From: Poecilobothrus nobilitatus
Taxonomy: Eukaryota > Arthropoda > Insecta > Diptera > Dolichopodidae
NCBI GenBank assembly: GCA_947095535.1
Contig: OX352773.1
Coordinates: 168,590,438-168,654,437 of the forward strand
Direction of reading: 5' to 3'
Length of the DNA stretch: 64,000 bases
Part shown: positions 11,830 through 22,595 of the stretch, in pieces
Position numbering within the stretch: the first letter of the stretch is position 1
How the letters are laid out: every line of letters begins with the position of its first letter
Notes under the pieces: generated by a model
What the model was told of the DNA's origin: nothing
Databases searched by the model: none
Seen by the model: the letters and a program-made list of their open reading frames with translations, nothing else
Program-made: the position numbers and the translations under genes

Positions 11830-14800
11830 ATGAAAAATAAATATTATACATATTTAATATATACTGTTTTAAATTATGGTTTTTTTTATATGTTAATTGG
11901 TGGACTTAGAACAACAACTATAGATTTAAAAAATAATATTGTAAAAATATCAAAATTTAAATTATGTTTTAGTATTTTATTACATTTAATTATGCTTTTT
12001 CATACACCAATTTTTTATAAATATTCTAAAATTGATGCTAAAAATTATGCAAATAATGATGAAATTTTTTATCATTTATATATATTAATAACATTAATAT
12101 CATTATTTGTATCACATATAATATTTATTGCAAATCATATATATAATAAAAAATTTATAAAATTATTTAATATAATATTAATAATAAAAAAAAAATATGA
12201 AATATATTTAAAAGAATGGGATAATACAAGTAAAATATTATGGTTTATTATATTAATAAGATTTATAATATTTTTTTTAAATAATATATTTATGATAATA
12301 AAAAAAAATTTTACAATCAAACAAAATGAAAAATATCATAATATACATAATATATTAAATTGGTTATATGTTCATCATTTACAAAATGAATTAAAAGCAA
12401 CATCAGATATATTTTTATGTTTTAATTTACTTATTTGGAAGTTATATGAAAATTTTAATATATCATTAATACAAAGATTACAAGAAATTGAAAAATTATT
12501 TTTAAATGAAAAAATTTTTATTAATAATAAATTAATTGTAGAAAATTTTAATTTAAAAATATTAAAATTATATTATGAATTTAATTTAAAAATAATAATA
12601 ATAAAAATTAATAGATTGGGATTATTTTATAATACAAATTATAAATTATTTAAAGAATTAAATGAATTTTTTCAAATACAAATTTTATTTTTAATAATAA
12701 CTTTTGTTATTACAAATTTATCAACATCATATTTTATTTATAGTGATTTATATTATAATTATGATAATACTTATTATACAAAATATTCAAGTTTTCTATA
12801 TGTATTAATTTCTTTAATTGATTTTAATTTATTTTTATTTGGTATTGATTTTCTTTTAATGAATTCAAGAAAATCATCATTAATTATTGAAAAATTTCGA
12901 TGTAATACAATTTTGGATAAAGAGCTTGAAATAAGTGTAAGTAAAAAAAATTTTTTCTTCTTTTAAATAGTAAATAAATCATTTAAAATAGTAAATGAAT
13001 TGAAATATGATTGAATAAATTTGATTTGGCTAATTTTGAATAGTGATATCGAAGTTTCATTATTGACAATTAAAAATTTCCCGATAGATCGTAAGAATTT
13101 TTGGCGAAATATATGAGCCTTTGTTTTTCTCCTTTTTGGAGAAATATATATGAGCCTTTCCTTTCCTCCTTTTGTCATAAATTTGTATGAAATTTTTAGT
13201 CTTGATTTTGTATGAAAATTTTCTACTATTTGATTAAACCCATTTACTTTAAAGTGTTGTGTTGAATGTGTTCTAGTAGAGAAAAAAATATATATATAGA
13301 TATAATGTATACAGTGTAGATACAATTTCTAAATATGATTACTATACTGTAAAAAAAAAAAAACAAAAAAAATATACCTATATAGCTAAATGTATTTTCT
13401 ATATATATATGTACTTTGCCTTATGTTTGATTGTAGGAAATTGAAATAAAAAAAAAAATTTTTAAATTTATAAAATAAATTTGAATAAAAATTTTCAAAG
13501 GTTACTTCGATTGTTTTTGAATTTATTTTTTAAACTAAAAGCGCTAATTTAGTGAAGTATCTACTTATGTATCTAATCTATTAATTATTTTAATACAATT
13601 AAAGGTTTTATATTTCAAACTTATTGATTTAATACAATAATTAAATCATATTGGGTTTTATTTTGGTACTATTGATAATTTAACATATTAAATACATTAC
13701 TAATTAGTGATTATTTTAATATTTGATAAAGTGATCGATTGTTTATTTTAATTTAAACATACATATGTATATAAGGAAAGGAAAATTGTAGGTAAGTTAG
13801 TGTAGCTTTTAGATAATGAAAAATTGACGAAAAATAGAAGGATCTCGTAGAGCAAAAAAACAAATGAAATTAAGAGATTAAAATATCAAAAACAAAAAAA
13901 AACTTTTGCATAATGAAGAAGCTCGTAGAGAAATTGTGCATGTAAAATGTCAAGAAAAAAGAAGAGTAGCGTATGAAGAAAATAAAGAAAAAAAAATGGA
14001 AAGAACGCCATTTATGACTGGTTACTTTGCTACGGGCCTAGTAATAAAAATAATATTTCGCCAGTCATTAAATTTTATATTTATATAAAATTTCAATTCA
14101 TTACTTGTTTCTTTTTTTTTTCTGAAATTTATGTTTCTATACAATTTGCTATTGCTATACATAATAGTTTGAATATGAATCATATTCAAATATATGAATG
14201 ATGATATCTATACATTATTGTATTAATAAAGCTATATGTAGTGTTAGGTATACATAGCTACGTATTTTTAGTTTTATTTTGTTTATGTTTCTATATAATA
14301 CATGCTTATTGCTTATCCTAATGATATACATGTAGTTTAGTTTGAATTGAATATGAATAATATACTTGTAGAGCTAATCAATAATCATACCATACATTTA
14401 CATATAATATAAATCATATACATATTATGTATGTATGAACATAGAACAGAAATAAATTAGGTATACGATATTGTCTAGCTAGACTCTAAAGAGTATACGT
14501 ATGTATGTATGTATGTCGGTGATGTAGAAATTGTACATTGAAAATTGTATGAGATTTTTTGATTTGTTACAGACAATTATTGTGTATGAAAGTACAATTT
14601 TGTAAAAATAAATTAAGCTAAAAAATGTGTGCATTCTATATAAAAGTTTGCTATTATTGGAATGAGTGCATATGGATTTGTGATTATTCTAATAAAAATT
14701 CGTCGCTTCTATTGAAATATGTAATAAAATATGAAAAATGATTTGTATTTATACCCGTACGATAGGATCGGGTATAATAAAATTACTCCTCCGTTTGTAA

Positions 14801-17800
14801 CACCTCGAAATAAGCGAGCCAGATATACCTTCAAAGGTATGGATCGGATCAGAAAAAAATTCTAAGACTTTTGAGCCATGTCCGCCCGTCCGTCAGCACG
14901 CTAACTCAAAAACTAAGAAAGCTAGAATCTTGAAATTTACACAAAATATTCTAGGAGTAATTTGTAGGTTCCCTATTTTTTTTGGTTGAGTTTGGACCAA
15001 GCCTTAGGATAGCTCTCGAACACCTAACTTTTAGATCCCCACATTTTTTTTGCAATAGAGCTATGAAATTTTAACTACTGATAGATCTCACAAAAATATT
15101 AATTTCATTTTTAATAACATTTTTCTGTAGCCCCACCCGTTACGGAGCTACAGCTCCCCAAAAGTTCAAAAAAGCTCTATATTTAAATTGTTATAGCACA
15201 AGTTATATAAGGTATATCTTCATTTTGAAAACCTCAAACGATTATTACTTTTATTAGCTTTAAAAGTATGTATACAATAAATATATATTTGTGGCATACG
15301 GTATCTTAATTTACCGTTATGCGAAACTCAAATTTTGCAAAATCCTTTAACCCTTCTATCTTCTAAACGGTTTAAGTTGGAAACTTGAAATTTTGACAGA
15401 AGTTAGAACTTTGAAAATAAGTATGAGTCATTTCAAAAATTTTTTTTGTATCACTCCCCGTTTAGAAGCTGTAAGGGGTCAAAAACTGAAAATTTCTTAT
15501 TTTTAAACACCTGTAACTTGAACACCTGTTAAAATTTTTTTGAAGTAATACACAAAAATTAAAGCTCCAACATTATACTCTTATTTCTGTTAATAACTTT
15601 TTTTAATAATATAGGGTTACTTTATAATTGACGAAAGTGTTACTTGATTTTTTCAAATTTTCTAACAAATTTCTTCAACAAATTTTTTGCATTTTGTTTT
15701 ACTCGATAATTTGAAATTGTTGAGGATATAATGCGTAGTACATAAAAATGTAAATAAATATACAACATAACGGTTGCTTGAAGAATTTTTATTTATATGA
15801 TATGGATATACATACATACTTATATAATATCATGTTTATTTACATATCGTATATGTCACTAGTGAATGAATGATAAGAGTATATATGTATATTATATAGC
15901 GCCGTATTTACATACATATATGTATTTTATTGTACTTATAAGAAATTATTCTGTCAATGGAATATTTAAATATAATATAATATAATATTTAAAATTATAT
16001 GTACTATTTTGTACTAAGTAAATTTAATATACATTTACCGCTTAGTATTAAATGGTACTATAGAATATTTGAAAAAGTTTTGGATTGATAATCGTTATGT
16101 GAAAGGTTAGAATCTGCTTTTGAAGAATGTACATAAAACATATAGTTTGAATATATGTACAACCCATAGTTCTAGAAATTATAAAATTCACCCAAATTAT
16201 TTAAAATACTAAAATATTAAAAAAATAATTTTGTGAGCAGAGTGACAGGCTGTGAACATACTAACGGTTCGTACGGGTATCTAAGAGTTGACAAAGGCAA
16301 CTGTATTCTTCCTCGTTTTATTTTAAAAATTAAATTGAATTACCCAGTAAAAAAGAAGTATATGCATATGTATGTATGTATGTATGTATTTTTGAAATTT
16401 TTTTAAGAATAAAATAAGGGTAGATTTTTAAAATTAATAATAAATGTACAAAATAATGTTCATGCAATTCACAAAATTATTTGTTGAAATTTGCATCAAA
16501 ATTAATTTTATGATTTATATACTACATATACTATGTATGCATCCGTTATACAAGCATATGCATAATATTGTGATTTTTTTTCATTCAAATCAAATTTTCT
16601 TTTTCCTAAAAATCTATTTTCATCAGAAATCTACTTTGATAGAAATCTGATTTCTAAAAATAGAAATGCTTAAAAATAACAGTTCAATAAGAAGTCTATT
16701 TACGTATTAATTGAAATGTGTGGCAAAGTTCAAAACATACAAGAAAATATTTTGCCAGTCCTTAAATTTTATTTTTAATAAAATTTCAAACTTACTTGTT
16801 TACACACTTTATATGTATATTATACACTTTATATGTATATTATAAATTTATATTTAGAGTATCAACATCAGACATATTGCTTAGTACAAGCATCACTTAA
16901 TTCGTCTTTTTGAGAATTATCTCCAATTGGTTTAGACGTCATTTACTTAGGTTCATTTGTTATTTGTTAGCATATAAAGACTAAAACTATTTCATTACTG
17001 TTAGTGATGTTAAATGTGAGCTAAAAGCAAAAAAAAAAATCTAATAGAGAAATAAGAATCTCCAGTTAGGTAATGGGATTAAATAATTAAATATTTCTAA
17101 TTGTCACTTTCAAATTAATGTTGAAATTTATCTAAGAAAAAGGTAATTAAAATTGTTGATGATCAACAATTTGTTTAATAACAATAATTTAATCAACAAA
17201 TTGTTAATAACTTCTTATAAATTTCTAAATTTTATAAATAGTTTATTCTTTCTTTCGATTTTATTTTATTTTTAATATATTTAATTACTCTTTCTAATTA
17301 ATATATAAATGTAATTTTAAAAAATTTGTTTTTTCCTTAATCAACTACATAATATATAAAAATCAATTTATATTTATTTATTTACCTCCAATGAGCCGAA
17401 TTGCTGGGACACAATGTATTGGAATTGCTTTTTACACAATGGACACAAAAACTCAATCCACTAATTAATTATTTAAAAAAATATAATAATTCATGAAAGC
17501 ATTACATGACATTAATAAAATCATCCTAAAAATATGCTGTCTGGTTTTATTAAATATTTTGAAATCAATTTTTATAGGGGCTTCAGTAGCCTAGTGGGTA
17601 GGCGTATTAACCGAAGGAGTGTGGGTTCAATTCCTGCACAGGTCGTAAGTGTTTTTTTTCTTTACGTACCCCCCTTACAACCAAATATAATGTAAATATA
17701 TAGTATTTTTTTTTTTTTTTTTAATGCATTTCTCTGCCACATAAATGTGGACAGGAAAATTACACAGCCTTTCCTGTTCAGACGTGGCTGTAAATGTCGT

Positions 17801-18973
17801 AAGGGGAAATAACTGTTACGACGTGTGTGGGACTCGAACCCACACTCTCTCGGTGTTTACAGCGTATTTTATACGCTCTTACCCACTAGGCCACCGAGGC
17901 CTCAAAAAATATATAGTATTTAATATAAACAAAATTAATAATATTAGTATATAATTTAATAATAGTATAAAAACCTATAATGGCCTTTAGTAGCCGATGG
18001 TTCAATAATATTGCATTACATTTATGTATGTAATATTAATATAAATAAATAAATAAAATAATCTTTATCTTAAAGGTAGGAGGGCCTCGGTGGCCTAGTG
18101 GTCAAGCACGTGGTTTATTAACCGAAGGAGTGCGAGTCCAAATCCTTCATAGGTAGCAAGTTTTATTAATTGAAAACAAACCCCCCTTGCTACCAAATTT
18201 AGTGTAAATATATAATACAAATATAATATAAACAAAATAAATAACACTTGTGTATAATTTAATAATAGTATTCGACCTGTAATGGTTTTAGTAGCAGATG
18301 GTTTTGTAATATTGCAATATCCTATATGATTTGTAATATTAATATACCTAAATAAATAAATAAATAATCGTATAGGTACCTATTTTTTACGATATTTAAG
18401 TATAAAACTTCTTTATGACGAAATAAACATTACAAAAAAAAACAAATAAAATGTAAAACCCATGTCATGAAGTAAAATATTTAAGTTGAATCAAATGACC
18501 AAAAATAAAATTCTAATCTTACTTGTGTTTTACCATAAAACCTTTGCAAGAATTAAAAAACTTTTTAAAAAACTCTATTAGATATTTCTAATTAAATTCT
18601 TTTTATATACGATTAATACAATGCAATAGAACCGTAATGTATAATTAATTCTAAAGTCAAAGTATATTTTATTTTAATCAATCACTTCTCAGGTCTGCAT
18701 TAATCAGTGATTTTTAAGTCCTTTATTTATTATTCCTATATAAAATAAAAATAAATAAATTATAACTCATTTTTTTTATATTTGCAGTTAGAAAGACTTC
18801 ATTTTCAATTTATTATTCAGAGATCATATGTCAAAATTTGTGGATTATTCAATTTGAGCCGAAAAACTTCATTAAAAATATTGTCAGCAACAATTTTAAA
18901 TTTATGTGTTTTTATGCAGTTAAATCAAATAAATGAATCAGAAAAAAATATAAATTTAAAAAATAATGAATAA
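11830..18973 (+). CDS. Gustatory receptor (7tm_7 family), two exons: 11830-12936 and 18788-18973
   Basis: This is the second member of the tandem pair, with a predicted length of 430 residues. Exon 1 starts at ATG 11830 and encodes 369 residues with several long hydrophobic segments. It ends ATA-AGT|GTAAGT at 12937, a consensus donor in phase 0. The acceptor TTTGCAG ends at 18787, and the next codon continues in frame. Exon 2 gives 61 residues with RLHFQFIIQRSYVKICGLFNL and a final membrane segment ending LCVFMQLNQINES. The last part aligns by eye with the first gene's exon 2 (ICGLFxL, then hxxhQLNxINES), and both first exons share an FGID motif before the donor. The family signature TYhhhhhQF is degenerate as NLCVFMQLN. 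The 5851-bp intron is larger than the first gene's and holds several mobile elements. No frame disruption is visible, so the gene looks functional. Ligand and expression are unknown. Confidence 0.88.
14498..14518. repeat. (GTAT)n microsatellite
   Basis: About five perfect copies of the tetranucleotide ATGT, read in this phase as GTATGTATGTAT. Confidence 0.8.
14746..16318 (+). repeat. Family 2 repeat, subfamily copy with family 1-like internal sequence
   Basis: The left end reads TTATACCCGTACGATAGGAT, then CGGGTATAATAAAATTACTC and CCGCCCGTCCGTCAGCACGC. The right end (16262-16318) reads GGTTCGTACGGGTATCTAAG followed by AGTTGACA and CTTCCTCG, the same end as the 22.6 kb copy. Between them, at about 15000-15640, lie blocks typical of family 1 in minus orientation: TACGGAGCTACAGCTCC, ACCTGTAACTTGAACACCTG and AAATTAAAGCTCCA. 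Either a family 1 copy was inserted here or the two families share internal modules. Confidence 0.65.
16366..16390. repeat. (ATGT)n microsatellite
   Basis: About five to six copies of ATGT, next to ATGCATATGTATGT. Confidence 0.75.
17577..18056 (+). mobile_element. tRNA-derived SINE, type B, split by a nested SINE
   Basis: The head carries box A-like TAGCCTAGTGGGTAGGCG and box B GGGTTCAATTCC, then CCTTACAACCAAATATAATG. After the inserted minus-strand SINE (17709-17906) it resumes with TTTAATATAAACAAAATTAA, AATGGCCTTTAGTAGC and a (TAAA)n tail. The same body occurs uninterrupted at 18081-18370, which proves that the two halves belong together. The full body without the insert is about 270 bp. 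Confidence 0.8.
17694..17921 (-). mobile_element. tRNA-derived SINE, type A, nested in the type B SINE (15-bp perfect duplication)
   Basis: On the minus strand the head reads GAGGCCTCGGTGGCCTAGTG (perfect box A TGGCCTAGTGG), with box B GGGTTCGAGTCCC. The tail has the pair GTCGTAAC/CTTACGAC, a segment CTGAACAGGAAAGGCTGTGT, ATGTGGCAGAGAAATGCATT and an A-run. The same 15 bases, AAATATATAGTATTT, flank it at 17694-17708 and 17907-17921. This is a perfect target-site duplication and shows a recent L1-type insertion. The copy is a good reference for the family, about 190 bp without the tail. Confidence 0.92.
18081..18370 (+). mobile_element. tRNA-derived SINE, type B, uninterrupted
   Basis: The head AGGGCCTCGGTGGCCTAGTG has a perfect box A. 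Box B is degraded (GCGAGTCCAAATCC). The body contains CCCCTTGCTACCAAATTTAG, AATGGTTTTAGTAGCAGATG and a (TAAA)n tail at 18350-18367. It lies directly downstream of the split copy in the same orientation. Clear target-site duplications were not found. Confidence 0.75.
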
Positions 18974-20515
18974 AATGAGGAGTCGAAAATCAAAAATGTA
19001 AAACGATGAAAAATTAATTATGTTTTCGAGAAAATGCACCAAAAATTAATCTCGAGAAAATAATATTAAAATCCTAATTTTTTTTAATAAATAAATAAAT
19101 ACATAGTATATAAAAATATTCTTTAGTTAAAATAATGTTATTAAAAATTACAGTTAAAGTAAAATTTAAATTTATATTGTGTAGTTATAGTTAATTTAGA
19201 AAAAAAAGATGTTTTTCAGGAGGAGGGTTTTTTAAAGGAGTTTTAAAAACAGAAATTTTTTAAAATGTAAGTTTTTTAAATTTTAACTACTTTTATATAT
19301 TATATATTTGTATTTTACTATAGCTGCCGGTAACTGTAACTTTAATCACCCTGCAAACTCACAGCACTTTGTCCTCTCATCAACGATTTTAATATGGTTC
19401 TACTAATATATTTAATAAGAATATAATACAAGTTTTCTGGCTGCACAACACATCTCGTAAGTTTTTTATTTGAATTTCAGGACGTGACAAAAACTGAATT
19501 CTCTATCCAGTTTAACAATAATAATTTTTGAACGAAAATAATAATCAATTTCTCGATCATATGAAAAAACGATTCATTATCGATTGGTGCTACTGTTAAT
19601 GCTCTTCTTTACAATTAACCCAATATATTATTTTTCACGAATAACCCAATATATTATGTTGAAAATATGAGCTCATTTTGGTCATGTAGAAAGAAAACCT
19701 ATCTGAGAAAAGCTATCATTAAAGATTGGACACGGCGTTTTTATATGTATAGATTAATATAATAAACATATTTAGAATTCCAATTTTTTTGTTCTAATTA
19801 TTTTGAAAAGGGGGCTTTCTTATATACTCTTACTTGCATAATATTCATAATATCATTTTTAATAGTTTAATTCGAGAATTAGCTAATAATGATACATTTG
19901 ATGACCAAAAACTCCCATTTAAAAGTGGTGAATTTAGTTTTTATTTCTATGGTTTAAGCCAAAGTCTTCAATATCTTCAATATCCAAATATATATTCAAA
20001 TATATTTCACTCACAAAAAGAATTTCCTTTTTCAACTTTGATTACCATTCGGAAAATTATAATGAAAAATTTTATTCATTTAACTATATACATATATATA
20101 TATAATAAACTATAATTATATACCTATAATCTCTATATTATTGTCAATTAATTCAATTTCAAAAATTCAATCGTATGCACCTTTAATATAATCAATTTTT
20201 CATTATAATAAATAAATTAAATAATATAGTATCTATAGATATTAAATTTAAACGTTATTATTGCTTAATGTATTATAATTTAGTAAGTAATAATAAAGAT
20301 ACAAATTGACAATATCATATAATTTACTCCGTTACTTTACGTTATTTTTTTTTTTTTCTTTCTAATTAAATGAAAGTTTACTAAATTAACATAATCACCG
20401 TTATTAATACTATATAAATATGCTGATACATTATTATTAATTTAATATTAGGTGTAATTTTTTTGTTATACTTTATAAAATAATATATTGTTGTGCAATA
20501 TTAATTTTAAAGGTA
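18974..20515. other. Downstream flank of the second receptor gene, no further gene
   Basis: AT-rich sequence with AATAAA words near 19085-19100 that could end the receptor transcript. The open frame at 19834-20115 has only a TTG start, resembles no known family and is not called. Confidence 0.4.
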
Positions 20516-21130
20516 TACAGGGTGTAATAATGATTCCCATATCATAACAGTTACAAAGTTATGAAGGTTCAAAATGATTTAAAATAAAAAAATTGTGTTT
20601 CAAATTCATTTTTTTTGAAACACCCTGTATTTGGGGTACTTCTTATAGACTATTTCGAAACAGCTTTTCAAGGCCTATAATTAGTACCTAGTAACTTTTT
20701 CTCTATCTCGTTGTGTGTGTTATTTTCAATCGCTGTGTTATTTTCAATCACAATAGAAATGTGTGTTATTTTCAAAAGTGTGTTAACACATTTTGTGTGT
20801 TATAACACTCTTTTATATTCTTCATATCTCAAAAACGGTAAGAGATAGAGAAAAAGTTATGAGGTACTACTTACAGGGCTTGAAAAGCTGTTTAGAAATA
20901 TGCTATAAAAAGTACCCCAAATACAAAACTCCTTTTTTTATCTCTCTATAGCAAGCTGTTCAAAAGTTATAGATTTTTTTATGAAAGGTCGCTAAAACAT
21001 CTTTAACCCCTCTTATCTCGAAAAGAGTCTAGAATAAACACCCCACCGCCCTCCAATACAATTTTTTATTCGTCTCGACATGCCTGATCACCCATTTCAA
21101 GGAAGACCATCGAGTCGGAATCACCCTGTA
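20516..21130. mobile_element. Possible non-autonomous DNA element ending in TACAGGGTG, with foldback core
   Basis: The ends are TACAGGGTG at 20516-20524 and its reverse complement CACCCTGTA at 21122-21130. A further CACCCTGTA lies inside at 20621-20629. The core has two 82-bp arms (20628-20709 and 20842-20923) that are inverted copies of each other with about nine mismatches. The spacer between them holds repeats of GTGTTATTTTCAA. No protein frame is present, so mobilisation would need an enzyme from elsewhere. The superfamily is not assignable from the sequence alone. Confidence 0.6.
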
Positions 21131-21735
21131 AAAATTTGTTTATAGTGAATTAATTAATTTATGTTATATCAAAGGGATGTTATGAAAAATGTTAATTACA
21201 ATGTAAAAACTATAATAGGTATTGTATTAAATTGAAGATTTACAGATATTTTTTGTAGGTATAGATAATAAAATATCACTGAAGTAGAATTTAGAGTTTA
21301 TAAGTTTAGTTTTTCAATCTATTAAAAATTTTAATGTTACCACTTCCCAAGGAGTTTAAGAATAAAAAAAAACCCTTAGCTGTAATAAGGTTGCTCCAAG
21401 TAAAGAAAAAATGTAACTTGTATGAATGCTTAAATAAAATACATAATTTAAATAGGATTGATAGTTAGACTATTTATAGATACTATTAAGTTTCATTTTC
21501 CAAAATTTAATTTAATAGAAAAGTTACTGCCTCTTTTATCTTTTAAATCTTAAAATAAAACAAGTGTAATTTATATTCTTCTAAAATTTGTAATTGGTGT
21601 GTATATGGCAAAATAAAAAAAATCAGCACTCTCCATCACAGGACCCAACCACTATTACACAAAAAGTATAATGCGAAATTTCGAAGAATTTTTAAGTAAA
21701 ATAACGTTTAATAATTTAATAACATTTTACTCGTA
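21131..21735. other. Intergenic AT-rich sequence
   Basis: No gene or recognised repeat can be supported in this stretch. Confidence 0.4.
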
Positions 21736-22165
21736 GTATAAAATACTAGGAGAGTTTTGATGGGTTTTCGAAAAAAAAAAAGATTTAGCTGAAATTCATT
21801 TTTTGGACATTTAAGGGTGTAGAATACAAAAAAAAAAATTAAATATATTTTTTTTGAAAATTCCGCGTCCGTGTCACTAAAAATTTGTTATCAGCATAAC
21901 CCATGTAATTCTTATCCGATTAGAATACATTTTGGTATAAAGGTGTTGTGTTAAGGATCTCTGCAAAAAAACGTCGAGGTCAGAAACTGTAGTGCAACCC
22001 CCTCATAATGTTCGAATAAAATATGATTTGTTCTAAAAAACCACGTGGTCAGACAAAAAAAAGCCTCGGATTTCAATCAAATTTAATTCACTGGTTGGTC
22101 TTAGGCTTCTGCATGAGGACCCAAAATTAGCTCCAGAGGGTCCGCCTTAAAGTGCAAATTTTTGC
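21736..22165 (+). repeat. Family 3 dispersed repeat
   Basis: Blocks shared with 42048-42440 are CTGAAATTCATTTTTTGGAC, GAAAATTCCGCGTCCGTGTC, CATGTAATTCTTATCCGATT, CTCATAATGTTCGAATAAAA and GGTCCGCCTTAAA. The two copies align almost end to end, with small indels. No coding capacity is seen. Confidence 0.75.
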
Positions 22166-22595
22166 TGTGTAAACAATACCTACCTCATACATAAAATATG
22201 TATACGGTCGGTAAAAAAAACGCCTAAACAACCAAAAAATCGACTTAGTTGGTTTGATTTTTTTAAGTCCAATTAGATCAAATCACTATTAAGAGTTAAA
22301 CACGAACATTAATTAACAGTTGTTTTGTCGTAGTTCAGTTATTTTAGACTTTTCAGTAGATATAAAACTGAAGTTTACTTATAGATATAATTTAATAAAT
22401 TTCTCAAACTAACAAATCTTTATATTAAAAATTAATAAAAATGTCTGTGATTTGAAATATATTGAAAAATTAATTTAAATTGATTTTATATGTGAACTAT
22501 ATTTGGTAATACTATCAAAAATATATGATTTTAGACGTTATCCAATAAAAGTAAAATTTTAAATTTCAATTTTAACTGTAAATTTAAATATAATT

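Larger units (their letters stand above)
12937..18787 (+). other. Phase-0 intron of the second gustatory receptor gene, with nested mobile elements
   Basis: The 5851-bp GT-AG intron contains a GTAT microsatellite near 14498-14518, a family 2 element (14746-16318) with family 1-like material inside, another ATGT run near 16369-16389, and a cluster of SINEs at 17577-18370. The remainder is AT-rich. No additional receptor exon is visible; short open frames such as 13906-14088 show no family resemblance. Confidence 0.75.

Noticed and set aside
12135..12320. Minus-strand frame inside receptor exon 1
   Set aside because: It is the mirror of the AT-rich receptor coding sequence.
19834..20115. 93-codon frame downstream of the second receptor gene
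   Set aside because: It starts at TTG, has low complexity toward its end, no family resemblance and no splice context.
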